NCBI GenBank assembly: GCA_008727115.1
Contig: CP044131.1
Span: 3,410,001-3,474,000, forward strand
DNA: 64,000 nt
Direction: 5' to 3'
DNA from: Comamonas testosteroni
Lineage (GTDB): Bacteria > Pseudomonadota > Gammaproteobacteria > Burkholderiales > Burkholderiaceae_C
In this document: positions 1 to 10,600 of the stretch, one piece after another
Position numbering within the stretch: position 1 is the stretch's first letter
Layout of the letters: the number at the start of each line of letters is the position of its first letter
Made by a program: the position numbers and the translations under genes
The notes under the pieces: model-generated
Told to the model about the DNA's origin: nothing
The model's input: the letters and a program-made list of their open reading frames with translations, nothing else
The model's database searches: none

Positions 1-243
1 AGCAGCCATCTCGGACTGCAGCATGCCTTCGTGCTCATGCCCTGGCTCGCGCAGGCGCACAGCCAAGTCCACCAGACCGGGCAGCACCCACTGGCCAGCC
101 GCGTCAATTTCACGCTCGGCCACAAAACCGGCAGGCACAGAGCCAATAGCGGCAATTTTGTTGCCATCGATGGCGATATCGGCCTGCTGGTCGAAACCGC
201 TTGCCGGATCCATCACCCGGCCATTGCGAATCAAAATCTTCAT
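1..243 (-). CDS. pyrC': Dihydroorotase-like protein (pseudo-DHOase), N-terminal part
   Basis: The first 81 codons of an amidohydrolase run off the left edge. The N-terminus (MKILIRNGRVMDP) and PGLVD-x-x-x-x-LREPG are typical of the dihydroorotase family. Active enzymes have an HxH metal pair in D-x-HVH-LR; here it reads DLAVRLREPG, so both histidines are replaced (Ala and Arg). This matches the catalytically dead PyrC' subunits that pair with class A aspartate carbamoyltransferase in Pseudomonas. pyrB lies directly upstream in the same direction, about 200 bp away. The pseudo-enzyme reading is inferred from the missing ligands, because the rest of the protein is outside the window. Confidence 0.85.
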   Translation of the reverse strand, partial: MKILIRNGRVMDPASGFDQQADIAIDGNKIAAIGSVPAGFVAEREIDAAGQWVLPGLVDLAVRLREPGHEHEGMLQSEMAA

Positions 244-263
244 GGTTTGGCACCAAATTGGCT

Positions 264-303
264 TCTAGCCCTTAATGGATAAGTGCTAGCAGCTATCAAA
301 ATA
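264..303. repeat. AT-rich dispersed hairpin repeat, copy B1 (partial)
   Basis: The stretch contains the core AAGTGCTAGCAGCTATCAAA, shared with other intergenic sites in the window. The rest of the 244-449 gap holds only repeat copy A1 and no gene. Confidence 0.5.
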
Positions 304-390
304 TCTATAAACATCACCACTTCTACCAACTGCGACTTGCTTCGTCGACTTTCGCGCGAGACACCAAGCTAGGGCCGTCCCGACGCGAGG

Positions 391-448
391 GTGTCGTCCC
401 CCTCCCGCTTGCGAGAGAGGGGGAAGCCGCGCAGCGGCTCAGGGGGTG
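391..448 (-). repeat. GC-rich 3'-end repeat, copy A1
   Basis: This is a copy of a dispersed repeat directly after the pyrB stop codon. In gene orientation it reads as a CCCTGAGCCGC...GCGGCTTCCCCC block followed by a GGGGGACGAC block, with two small internal inverted repeats. Related copies follow purH, nadC, modB, modC and ffh in this window. Confidence 0.75.
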
Positions 449-449
449 T

Positions 450-1412
450 TTAAGCTTCATTCCCCGCGACGATAGACATAACCGCCATACGCACCGCAAT
501 ACCGAATGTCACCTGCGACAAAATCACGGCCTGTGGGCCATCGACCACAGCGGAGTCGATCTCCACGCCGCGATTGATAGGGCCGGGGTGCATGACGATG
601 GCATCGGGCTTGGCCAGCTCCAGGCGCTTTTCGGTCAGGCCGAAGCTCTTGAAGTATTCTTGGCTCGAAGGCAGCAGCGCGCCACTCATGCGTTCGTTTT
701 GCAGTCGCAGCATGATGATGACGTCGCAGTCCTTGATGCCCTCTTCCAGGTTGTGGAAGACGCGCACGCCCATGCTGGCCATGTCGGCAGGCACCAGGGT
801 GCGGGGGCCGACCACGCGCACTTCGGCGGCGCCCAGAGTGGTCAGAGCATGGATGTCCGAGCGTGCTACGCGCGAGTGCAGCACGTCGCCCACAATCGCC
901 ACGCGCAGGTTCGAGAAATCCTTTTTGTAGTGGCGGATGGTGTACATATCCAGCAGACCCTGTGTGGGGTGTGCGTGGCGGCCGTCACCGGCGTTGACCA
1001 CGTGGACATGGGGCGCCACATGCTTGGCGATCAGATACGGCGCGCCTGATTCGCTGTGACGCACGACAAAGATGTCGGCAGCCATGGCGCTCAGGTTGTC
1101 GATGGTGTCCAGCAGGGTCTCGCCCTTGGCTGTCGAGCTGCGCGAGATGTCCAGATTGAACACGTCAGCCGACAAACGCTTGGCCGCGATTTCAAAAGTG
1201 GTGCGGGTGCGCGTGCTGTTCTCGAAGAACAGATTGAACACGCTCTTGCCACGCAGCAGCGGCACTTTTTTCACTTCGCGGTCGTTGACGCTGACGAAGT
1301 TGCTGGCCGTGTCGAGGATCTGGGTCAGGATGTCCTTGGACAGACCTTCGGTGGTGAGCAAGTGGATCAGCTCGCCATTCTTGTTGAGTTGGGGGTTGCG
1401 CTTGTACAGCAC
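450..1412 (-). CDS. pyrB: Aspartate carbamoyltransferase catalytic subunit
   Basis: This enzyme transfers carbamoyl phosphate to aspartate, the first committed step of pyrimidine synthesis, in the cytoplasm. The protein is 320 residues, normal for the catalytic chain. The carbamoyl-phosphate site STRTRTT is at residues 66-72, and the HPGPINRG motif is near residue 277. pyrR ends 2 bp upstream of the start, and yqgE, ruvX, pyrR and pyrB form a closely packed minus-strand operon. A pseudo-dihydroorotase follows, which suggests a class A-type dodecameric complex as in Pseudomonas (inference). A GC-rich repeat begins right after the stop codon. Confidence 0.98.
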   Translation of the reverse strand: MLYKRNPQLNKNGELIHLLTTEGLSKDILTQILDTASNFVSVNDREVKKVPLLRGKSVFNLFFENSTRTRTTFEIAAKRLSADVFNLDISRSSTAKGETLLDTIDNLSAMAADIFVVRHSESGAPYLIAKHVAPHVHVVNAGDGRHAHPTQGLLDMYTIRHYKKDFSNLRVAIVGDVLHSRVARSDIHALTTLGAAEVRVVGPRTLVPADMASMGVRVFHNLEEGIKDCDVIIMLRLQNERMSGALLPSSQEYFKSFGLTEKRLELAKPDAIVMHPGPINRGVEIDSAVVDGPQAVILSQVTFGIAVRMAVMSIVAGNEA

Positions 1413-1414
1413 GA

Positions 1415-1945
1415 TCAGGCCTCTTGAATGCGGAAGTGGAAAACGCCGCTCTCATCGCGCGCCAGCGCGAGAGACCGGTCGGCCGGCAGCGCCACGCGCG
1501 CTGCGGCAAAGTCGGCCTGGATAGGCAGCTCGCGCCCACCCCGGTCCACCAGAACGGCCAGTCGCACGCAAGCGGGACGGCCGTAGTCATAGAGCTCATT
1601 GAGCACGGCGCGCACGGTGCGGCCCGTGTAGAGCACATCGTCCAACACCAGAATGTCGGCGCCATTCACATCAAAGTCGATCTGAGTCTGCGCGCTGCTG
1701 GACATGCCACGCTGCGAGAAATCATCACGGTGCAGCGAAGACGACAGCACGCTGGGCTTGCCCGCCAGGTCCAGGTCCTTGTGCAGACGCTCGACCAGCC
1801 AGGCACCACCCGAGGTAATGCCCGCCAGACGCGTGCTGGGCCCCATGAGGCGCTGCACGCCGCGCAGCAGCTCGCTGTACAGAGCTTCGGCATCCAGAAT
1901 CAGGCTACCCTGCCCCGACTGGTTTCCTGCAATGGTTTCACTCAT
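1415..1945 (-). CDS. pyrR: PyrR-type uracil phosphoribosyltransferase / regulator
   Basis: This is a phosphoribosyltransferase-fold protein of 176 residues. The PRPP-binding loop [11 protein letters not shown] lies at about residues 100-110, the signature of PyrR. In Gram-positive bacteria PyrR binds pyr mRNA and also has weak UPRTase activity. In proteobacteria it often sits next to pyrB, as here, and its regulatory role is less clear. The start codon overlaps the end of ruvX by 4 bp (ATGA) and the stop is 2 bp before pyrB, so the genes are translationally coupled. I see no obvious pyr attenuator hairpin upstream of pyrB. Confidence 0.95.
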   Translation of the reverse strand: MSETIAGNQSGQGSLILDAEALYSELLRGVQRLMGPSTRLAGITSGGAWLVERLHKDLDLAGKPSVLSSSLHRDDFSQRGMSSSAQTQIDFDVNGADILVLDDVLYTGRTVRAVLNELYDYGRPACVRLAVLVDRGGRELPIQADFAAARVALPADRSLALARDESGVFHFRIQEA

Positions 1946-2439
1946 GGAAGACTCCTCAAAAACTGTTCAAGAATGATGCAGGCCGAAGCCGCGTCGGCGT
2001 CGCGTGCGCCGCCCGCCAGTGCTTCGGTCGTGCTGTAGCGTTCGTCCACCTCGTACACCGGCAGTTTGAAGCGGCTTCTGAGCTGGCGGCCAAATTTCAG
2101 GGCGCGCGCCGTGTTCTCGTGCGCGGCGCCATCGGGGTGGTAGGGCACACCAATGACCAGCGCATTGGGCTGCCACTCACGGATCAGCTTGTCCACGGCC
2201 TGCAGCCGGGCGTCGGCTCCTTCGGCCTTGATGGTGGGCAGTGGACTGGCACCGCCCATCACACGATTGCCCGAGGCGCAGCCCGTGCGCTTGGTGCCGA
2301 AGTCAAAAGCCAGAAACTGCTGAAAATGCGCAGGCACCTCAGGCTTTGCAGGCACTGGGGCTGCCGTATTTTCGGCCGGAGAAGCAGTCGGTGAAAAGGC
2401 CGCATCGGCGGCCTTGTGGGAAGAGGAAATATCGTTCAT
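1942..2439 (-). CDS. ruvX: RuvX/YqgF family nuclease (putative Holliday junction resolvase)
   Basis: This is an RNase H-fold protein of 165 residues. The catalytic strand FDFGTKRTGCA begins near residue 45, and VDERYSTTEA near residue 134 holds further conserved acidic residues. The family processes pre-16S rRNA ends and may resolve Holliday junctions. The first 40 residues form an Ala/Pro-rich extension not seen in the usual ~140-residue family members; the start is supported by the 4-bp overlap with yqgE. The gene lies in the yqgE-ruvX-pyrR-pyrB operon. Confidence 0.95.
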   Translation of the reverse strand: MNDISSSHKAADAAFSPTASPAENTAAPVPAKPEVPAHFQQFLAFDFGTKRTGCASGNRVMGGASPLPTIKAEGADARLQAVDKLIREWQPNALVIGVPYHPDGAAHENTARALKFGRQLRSRFKLPVYEVDERYSTTEALAGGARDADAASACIILEQFLRSLP

Positions 2440-3035
2440 GCGCGTCCCGCTTCGGGCGACAGCATCCAGCGCTGCAGGCCCAGCAGGCCCAGGGCGCGGT
2501 CATAGCGTTCATCGACCGGCGTGCTGAAAATCACCTCGGGGTCGGCCTCCACGGTCAACCAGGCGTTCTCGCCGATTTCGGATTCGAGCTGGCCCTCGTC
2601 CCAGGAAGAATAGCCCAGCGTGATCAGCACGCGCTTGGGGCCAGCGCCGTCGGACAGGGCTTCGAGCACATCCTTGGAAGTCGTCATCTCCAGCCCGCCC
2701 GGGATGGTCATGGTCGAGGCATAGGCCGACTCATTCTCCGGCGCACCCTCAATAATCATGGGCTCATGCAGCACAAAACCGCGATCGGTCTGTACCGGGC
2801 CGCCGGTGAAGACTTGCTGATCGCGCAAGTCTTCACGCTTGAGACCTAAATCCACCTTTTTCAGCAGCCCTTCCAGGCTGAGCTTGGAAGGCTTGTTGAT
2901 AATCAAACCGAGCGCGCCACGCTCGCTGTGCTCGCACAGGTACACAACGCTGCGCGAAAACGACTCATCTTCCAGGCCAGGCATGGCGATCAGGAAGTGG
3001 TGCGTCAAGTTGATAGGCGCAGATTCTGCAGACAT
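2436..3035 (-). CDS. yqgE: YqgE/AlgH family protein (UPF0301)
   Basis: The protein is 199 residues with the family hallmarks HHFLIAMPGLEDESF at the N-terminus and ALGLIINKP near residue 42. The family is widespread and usually precedes ruvX, but its biochemical role is not established; one member, AlgH, was linked to alginate regulation in Pseudomonas. It is the first gene of the minus-strand cluster. It diverges from the photolyase gene with only 23 bp between the two starts, so the promoters must lie inside the coding regions or overlap tightly. Confidence 0.93.
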   Translation of the reverse strand: MSAESAPINLTHHFLIAMPGLEDESFSRSVVYLCEHSERGALGLIINKPSKLSLEGLLKKVDLGLKREDLRDQQVFTGGPVQTDRGFVLHEPMIIEGAPENESAYASTMTIPGGLEMTTSKDVLEALSDGAGPKRVLITLGYSSWDEGQLESEIGENAWLTVEADPEVIFSTPVDERYDRALGLLGLQRWMLSPEAGRA

Positions 3036-3058
3036 GCCTGCGATTTTAATGGCGATCC

Positions 3059-4549
3059 ATGACTCCTTCTTACCCTGTGGGCTTGATTTGGTTCCGGCGC
3101 GACCTGCGCCTGAGCGATAACACCGCCCTCTACCATGCAGCCCAACAATGCAAAACGCTGTACTGCGCCTTCATCTTCGACGACAGCATTCTTGCCGCCC
3201 TGCCCCACTCAGACCGGCGCATCGAGTTCATCTGCCAGAGCCTGAGCGAGCTGGACGAGGCCATGCGCCTGTGCGCAGGCCGCGCACAAACCGGCCTCAT
3301 CACCCGGCGCGGCCTGCCGCAAGACCTCATCCTGGCCCTGGCGCAGCAACTGGGTGCAGCCGCCGTCTTCTGCAATGACGATGATGAACCCGCTGCCCTG
3401 GCACGCGATGCACAGGTGGCTCGCAGCCTTCAGGCTAATGGCCGCGTACTGCTGCGATTCAAGGATCACCGCATCTTTGGCCGCGATGAGGTGCTGACCC
3501 AGAGCCTGTCGCCCTATTCGGTCTTCACGCCCTACAAGAATGCCTGGCTCAAGAAGGTCACGCCGTTCTACCTCAGCAGCTACCCCAGCGAACGCGACCT
3601 GCCCGCAAAAATAGCCGACCTGCCCGAGGCCGAGCGCCGCCCCATCCCCACGGCGGCCGAGCTGGGCTTTGCCGCCGATACGCTGGCCGGCCTGCGCCTG
3701 CCCACCGGCGTCAGCGGTGCACGCCAGTTGCTGGCTGATTTTCTGCCACGCCTGCCGCAGTACAAGGCCGCACGCGACTTTCCGGCCCTCAAAGGCCCCA
3801 GCTACCTCAGCGTGCACCTGCGCTTTGGCACCGTGTCGATACGCGAGCTGGCACGACTGGCCCACGAAGCGGCGAATAACCAAGACTGGTCTGAGGCGGC
3901 CCGCGAAGGCGCGGCCACGTGGCTGAGCGAGCTGATCTGGCGCGACTTTTACTTCCAGATTCTGGCCCACCAGCCCTATGTGGTGGAGCGCAGCTTCAAG
4001 CCTGCATATGACGTGATCGAATGGGAATCAGGCCCAGAGGCCGATGCACTCTTTGAGGCCTGGTGCCAGGGCCGCACCGGCTACCCGCTGGTTGATGCCG
4101 CCATGCGCCAGCTCAACACCAGCGGCTATATGCACAACCGCTTGCGCATGGTCACGGCCAGTTTTCTGGTCAAGGATCTGGGCATCGACTGGCGGCACGG
4201 CGAGGCCTACTTTGCCGAAAAGCTCAACGACTTTGACCTGGCCGCCAACAACGGCGGCTGGCAATGGGCCGCATCGACAGGCTGCGATGCCCAGCCCTGG
4301 TTTCGCATCTTCAACCCGGTGACCCAGAGCGAGAAGTTCGACCCCGAAGGCAAATTCATCGCCCGCTATGTGCCCGAAGTCGCGACACTGCCAGCCAAGC
4401 TGCGGCACGCACCCTGGCAGGCCAAGCCGCTGGATTTGCTGGAAGCCGGCATTGCGCTGGGTAGCGACTATCCACTTCCCATCGTCGATCACGCCGCTGC
4501 CCGCGAAAAGACGCTGGCCCGCTATGGCATCTTGAAAGCCAACAGCTAA
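3059..4549 (+). CDS. phrB: Deoxyribodipyrimidine photolyase
   Basis: This blue-light, FAD-dependent enzyme repairs cyclobutane pyrimidine dimers. The protein is 496 residues, with the N-terminal antenna domain starting VGLIWFRRDLRLSDN and the C-terminal FAD domain containing NNGGWQWAASTGCDAQPWF, typical of class I CPD photolyases. It is a single gene read away from yqgE. It converges on chpA, and the two share a long bidirectional hairpin. Confidence 0.97.
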   Translation: MTPSYPVGLIWFRRDLRLSDNTALYHAAQQCKTLYCAFIFDDSILAALPHSDRRIEFICQSLSELDEAMRLCAGRAQTGLITRRGLPQDLILALAQQLGAAAVFCNDDDEPAALARDAQVARSLQANGRVLLRFKDHRIFGRDEVLTQSLSPYSVFTPYKNAWLKKVTPFYLSSYPSERDLPAKIADLPEAERRPIPTAAELGFAADTLAGLRLPTGVSGARQLLADFLPRLPQYKAARDFPALKGPSYLSVHLRFGTVSIRELARLAHEAANNQDWSEAAREGAATWLSELIWRDFYFQILAHQPYVVERSFKPAYDVIEWESGPEADALFEAWCQGRTGYPLVDAAMRQLNTSGYMHNRLRMVTASFLVKDLGIDWRHGEAYFAEKLNDFDLAANNGGWQWAASTGCDAQPWFRIFNPVTQSEKFDPEGKFIARYVPEVATLPAKLRHAPWQAKPLDLLEAGIALGSDYPLPIVDHAAAREKTLARYGILKANS

Positions 4550-4550
4550 A

Positions 4551-4641
4551 AAAGAAGCGGCTTGCGCTTATCCTGTCTAGACTTCAGATCACTTTCAATC
4601 TGAAATCTAATCAGGACTTGCGCAAGCCGCTTTCTTTTTAA
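4551..4641. terminator. Long bidirectional hairpin between phrB and chpA (repeat copy B2)
   Basis: Outer arms AAAGAAGCGGCTTGCGC (4551-4567) and GCGCAAGCCGCTTTCTTT pair with one bulged base. An inner pair, TTCAGAT/ATCTGAA, extends the stem. A-runs on one side and T-runs on the other allow termination in both directions. It carries the core of the dispersed hairpin family (GCTTGCGCTT). Confidence 0.8.
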
Positions 4642-4650
4642 TAGCAGCCT

Positions 4651-7600
4651 TTATTCGGCAGCAACTCCTTCTTCGTCCAGCACCGGCCCACTGAGCGGAT
4701 TGCGCTCCGGTGCCGGGCCGCTGCGCTGCAGGGCGTAGTGCTGAATCAGGCCCAGCAGTTCCTCGTCCGAGTACGGCTTGCCCAGATAGTGATTGGCTCC
4801 CAGCTCGCGTGCCATCTCGCGGTGCTTCTGGGCAATGCGCGAGGTGATCATCACCACGGGAAGGCCTTCGAGCTTGTGGTCGGCGCGAATATTGCGCAGC
4901 AGGCCGAAGCCATCCATGCGCGGCATTTCGATGTCCGACAGCACCAGGGTTGGGCGCTCGTCCTGCAGTCGCTCCATGGCTTGCAAGCCGTCGGAGGCCA
5001 GGGTGACACGGTAGCCTTCGCGCTGCAGCAGACGCTGGGTGACGCGGCGCACAGTAATGGAGTCATCCACCACCAGCACCAATGGCACCGTGGTCTGAGC
5101 ACCATCCAGCAGGCCTGCGCCAGCGCCCTTGGCATCCGGCAGACCTTCGGCGGCAGCCTTTTCGGCCTTGGCCAGCATGGCGCGCACGCTGTCACCATAG
5201 ACGTTGGCCAGCGCCACCGGGTTGTAGATCTGCACCACGGCACCCGATGGCAGCACGGACATGCCCCTCAAGCCCGGCAGTCGCGAGAGCTGCGGCCCCA
5301 GGTTCTTGATCACCACTTCCTGGTTGCCCAGCACTTCATCGACGTGCAGTGCAATACGCTGCGAGGCACTGCGAACAATCATCACCGGACGAGTACGCCC
5401 GACGGTCTCCTCGCTGCGCAGCGAGGTCTGCCACAGAGCGCCCGCCCAGTAAAACGGCATGACTTCGCTGCCGTCCTGGAACTCCTGCTTGCGGTAGCTG
5501 TCCTCCAGCACATCCACAGGCACGCGGCGCACAATTTCCACCAGATTGGCAGGCACGCCCATGGTCACAGACCCCATGCGCAGCATGACCACCTGCGTCA
5601 AGGCCGTGGTCAGCGGCAGCACCAGTCGGAAGGCGCTGCCACGGCCGGGCTCGGTATGCGTTTCGATACGGCCGCCCAGGGCATTCACCTCGGAGCGCAC
5701 CACGTCCATGCCAATGCCACGGCCAGCCACACCCGTGACTTCGCCGGCCGTGCTGAAGCCCGGCTCAAAAATCAGGCGGCCTGCGTCTTCCAGCGTCATA
5801 TGACGCTCGTCGCTCCACAGCTTGAGGCTGATGGCCTTGGCACGAATGCGCTCCAGATTCAGGCCGGCGCCATCATCCTCCACCGACAGCGCCACGTCGT
5901 TGCGCTCCTGGCTCAGCACGATTTCGATGGTGCCCACGGCGGGCTTGCCCAGCTCCTGGCGCTGCTCGGGCGACTCGATACCGTGTGCCACGCAATTACG
6001 CAGCAGGTGCTCGAAGGCCGGCATCATGCGCTCCAGCATGCCCCGGTCCATTTCGATGGTGCCGCCCAGAATATTCAGGCGCACCTGCTTGCCCAGCTCC
6101 TTGGAGGTCTGGCGCACCACGGCGTACAGACGCTCGGCAAAGGAGTCGAACTCCACCATGCGCGTGCGCAGCAGATCGCGCTGCAGGTCGCGGGCCTGAC
6201 GGCCCTGCGCGACCAGATCGTCTTCGGCAGCCGCCAGATCGCGCTGCAGATTGCGCTGCACGGTAGCCACGTCATTGACCGACTCGGCCATCATGCGGGT
6301 CAGCTCCTGCACGCGGGTGAAGCGGTCAAACTCCAGCGGGTCAAAACCAGCCGCCGTGTCCTTGGACAGGGCCAGACGCGACTGCATCTGGCTTTCAGCC
6401 TGTACCTCGATATCACGCAGCTGAGAGCGCAGGCGCTCCAGGTTGCCTGTCAGGTCATCCAGTGCACTGCGCGCCTGATTCAGTCGCGAGTCCACCCGCG
6501 AGCGGGCAATCAGCACTTCGCCCGTCTGAGAGATCAGACGATCCAGCAACTGCGCACGCACACGCACGGTCTGCTGCGATGCGGCACGTGGCACCACCGG
6601 TGCAGGCATCTGGATAGGCTCGGAAGACTGGGCCGCGGGTTCAGCGGTAACGGCTTGCGCATCTTCAGCAGGCGCTTCCGTCGGGGCCGTACTCAGATGC
6701 AAAGGGGCTGAGGTCAGGTGATCGTCCAGCTGCACCAGCGGCTGCTCGGCCTCCTGCTCTCCAGCCATACGCAGCACATCAAAGCTGGCTTGCAGCGCAT
6801 CAAAGCTGCTCAGCAAGGGCTCGATGGCATCGGCCGTCGGCTTTTCCTGGTCAATGCGCTCTACTGACGACTCCAGGCGGTGGGCCATTTCGCCCATGCG
6901 CATGGCTCCCGCCAGGCGCGCACTGCCCTTGATGGTGTGCAGGGCACGCAAGACCTCATTGCGCGCTTCATCCAGCGCGGGGCGTCCATGCCAGCGGCGC
7001 AGCGCAGCACCCAGCTTGGGCAGCAACTCAACGGCCTCTTCCTCAAAAATGGGGAACAGATCAGGATCGACCTGATCGAGCACATCAATGTCGTCCTCGT
7101 CGCCACCGGCATGCACGGCCAGAGCAATGGCCTCATCAATGCGGCGCTGCAACTCGGCCTCATGCTCCACGCTGCTGCTTGCCGGCACCATGGAGTACGA
7201 CGGCGGCATGTCTTCCTGCGCAGCAGCGTCCAGCAGCTGATCTGCAGCCAGGCCTGCATCTTCTGCCGCATCGCTTACCTGCGCCTGCACTTGTGGCTGC
7301 ACCTGGGCAAAGTCCAGCGGCACATCCTTGGGGTCGGCAGGTGCCGAAAGCCCAGGCACCTCGGGCCATTCGGCCTCGGTCAGCTCCGCCAACTCGGTGA
7401 ACCCGTCATCGATAGGCTCGGGAGCGCTGGCATCGATCGGCGAATTCAGAATTTCACGCAGCGCCTCCTCGACGGCAGGCACTGCTTCCTTGAGGAAGCC
7501 GGCAGCAAACTGATGCAACAGGCGGCGTACTTCATCTGATGCCGTCACGCTTTGCTGAATCTGCAGCGCGCTGGCATAGCCCTGGGGCTGCAAGTGCAGC

Positions 7601-10600
7601 AAGGCGTGCTCAAGTAGGCGGGCCAGATCCGACAAGGCCTTGAAGCCCACCGTTCCCGAGCTACCCGCCAGCGAATGCGCCAGGGCAATGGCATCTTCGG
7701 GGATGGGAGCTGTGGGCTCCTGCGACCATTGCTGCAGCACCTCGCCCAAACGCTTGGACCAGTCGTCTGCCTCGTTGAGATAGACGCCGTACAGCGGTGC
7801 ACTGATGCGCAGGCCATCGATATTTCGATAGCCATCAGCATCCAGGTCTTCCGTGACTTGGGCCTCAGGCTCTGGCTCAGGGGAAGCCACCTCCGCTTCG
7901 CCTGACTCCAGCTCCGCAGAAAGCTCTGTCTCGCTCACATCCACAGCAGCTGGCTTTTCAACCTTCTGATCTGCGGCATCGACTTCGGAAGCCGTGCCGT
8001 CAAGCAAAGCCTCAATCGCTTCGAACTCTGGCTCCTGCACAGCCAGCGGCACTTCGGGCAACGCCGATTCGTCATCTTCTGCAACCTCGGCCTGTGCCTC
8101 AATCGCTGCCTGTTCACTTTCGCGCATGGCCGCCTCAAAGGCGGCAAAGTCCAGCTCTTGCACCGCTTCGGCAGAGGCAACCTCCGGGGTCTCGTCGCTG
8201 ACCTCAGAAGCACGCTCGTCCGCGACGATGGGCTGCTCATTGGCATCCAGCTGCTGGTGCAAGTCCTCAGGAATATCCAGCTCGGGCAGTGCGAATTCGG
8301 TCGCCAGTGCTTGAGGTTCGGTCCCTGACTCAGTGACAGGCTCCAGAGACAAGCCTTCCTCGGGGAAGTCGAGTTCAGGCATGACGAACTCCACCGCCTC
8401 GACGACCGGCTCCTCAAGAGTGCCTTGTGGCTCCCCTTCCTGGGCCGATGAAAGCTCCTGCTCCTGCGGCATTAGCAGCTCGGAGGCTTCGGCAAGCTCC
8501 ACGACCTCAGGCAAAGCCTGATCAGGCTCTGCAAGCTCAGCCACGCCCCCGTCAGATGCCACCTCTTCAGGTTCCGCAGCCTGCTCTGGCGGCGTAGCCT
8601 CGGGCGCTTGAAACTCAGGCTGCGCCAGCCCTGCACGCTCACCACGGCGCGGCAACAAGCCGACTTCAGCACGCTCTCCATGCAGGCGCATGGCATCGGC
8701 CGCCGCACGGAATGGCGTCGCCGACCAGCTTTGTGCCTGCTTGTTTTCAATATCCTGAGCCCAGGCGGCAAACGCCTTCAAGGCATCCTGTGCCAGCATC
8801 TGCATGGGCTCAGGCATGGGCTGCTGCTCTGCCAGCCAGGCATTGAGCATCTGCTCCATGGCCCAGCCTGCTTCGCCAAACTCATCCAGCCCCACCATGC
8901 GCGAGCTACCCTTGAGGGTGTGGAAAGCTCTGCGCAATGTGGTTTGCTCGCTCAGATTGGCAGCATCTTCCGCAAGCGCCTTGAGCGCTTGCAAGCCGTT
9001 CTCCACCACTTCACGCGCTTCTTCCAGAAAGATGAACAGCAGTTCATCATCGCCGTCCAGCTCCTGCGCACTGAGCTCTTGAGCGGGTTCAACGGCTGCG
9101 GGAGACACGGAATCAGCCGCGTCCATATCCGGGCTGATCAAGGCGGCGAAATCCGCAGCAAGGCTGTCAGCAGGCAAAGCGGCTGCCTGCTCATCGTGTG
9201 CTTCGGGCTTGCTGGACTGCATGCCCGCAAACACCTGTGCCATGGCATCGGCCAGAGCGTCCGAGCCCACATCTTCCGGCTCTTCGACTGCAGGAGCTGC
9301 CGCCATCATCTCGAAGTCAGGCAAAGCCCCTGGCTCAGTCGGAGCCCACAGTCCCCCGTCATCCTCGGCATCCAGCTTGGCTTCAGGCTCTGCCTGCAAG
9401 AGTGAGCCAGAAGCTGCCTCATGGCTGGCCGAGCCTTGCGACTGGACTGGCAAAGACAAGGATTCTTGCGCTGGTGGCGGCGGTGCTGCGACTGAGGGCT
9501 CAATGGCCGGTGCTTGCGGCAACACGGGAGCTGTTTGCGTTACCGCAGCGGGTGCAGCCTTGAACGCAACAGCCTGTGCCGCGGCCTCCATAGGAATGTC
9601 CACGGTAGGCCTAAAAGCCTCCGGCCCACGGTTGCGGCTGTGCCCCATGACAATGCGCAGCTCGTCTTTTTCCTCGTCGTAGACAAACAGCTTGCGCGCC
9701 ATATTGCGCTGATAGCTGAGCATGTCGATGAGAAAGCCCATTGCCCCCAGACTGCTTCCCAGCTTTTCGAACACACGCGGCTGGTTTTCCAGCGTCACCT
9801 CGCCAAGCATCAGGTGCTCGACGGTCTCGCGCATGCGCTGCATGGCAGTGGCGGCCTGGTCGAAGCCCAGCACTGACAGCACGCCGCGCATCTGAGCCAT
9901 CTGTCCTGGCACGGAAGCCAGTACCGACGCATCTGCAGGATTACGGAAGAACAGATCCAGCTGCTTTTCGGCCTCTCCCAGCGTGATGCGCAACTCACCA
10001 ACCACCGACCCCATGGTCTGCTGGTCGCTGGCATGGCGGTACAACTCCTCCATCCAGCTTTCCAGAGGCTCGGACTGAGCCCCATGCAAAGCCGCGTCCA
10101 GACGTTGCACCAGCACTCGTGACTGCGCGGCCTGAATTTCCTCGTCATGCCCGGCGGTCATGAAACTGGCTTGCAGGTACAGCACTGCCGTCGCCACTTC
10201 CATCGCCAGCTCTGCCGGAGGCGGCTCGCCAATGCGATCCACTGTTTCCGCCACACGAATCAGTGCGCGAGCCAATCCATGGCTGACCGGCTGCAGCTTG
10301 ACCAGAGACTCGGAGACCTGAGCAAACTGCTCCACCATGGATTTGATCTTGCTGCGGTCACCACCGGCCACGCCCGACCATGTTTCCGCAGCTGCCGCTA
10401 TGCGTTTGCGCGCCTGCACCAGCACTGCGGGGTCAAAGCGGCCATAACGCGCCACGTGATAATCCACCAGAGGCATCTGCTCCATGGAGTAGGCGTCATG
10501 CACCGCCTTCAGACTGTCACCCGCTTGCTCACGTGGCTTGGCCTGAGCACAGAAGAACATCAAGTCCTGCAACAGACGAGCAGGAGGCAGGCTGTCGCCT

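Noticed and set aside
4738..6711. Long open frame antisense to chpA
   Set aside because: It is a shadow of the high-GC codon pattern of chpA: His/Gln-rich, no domain, no ribosome site.
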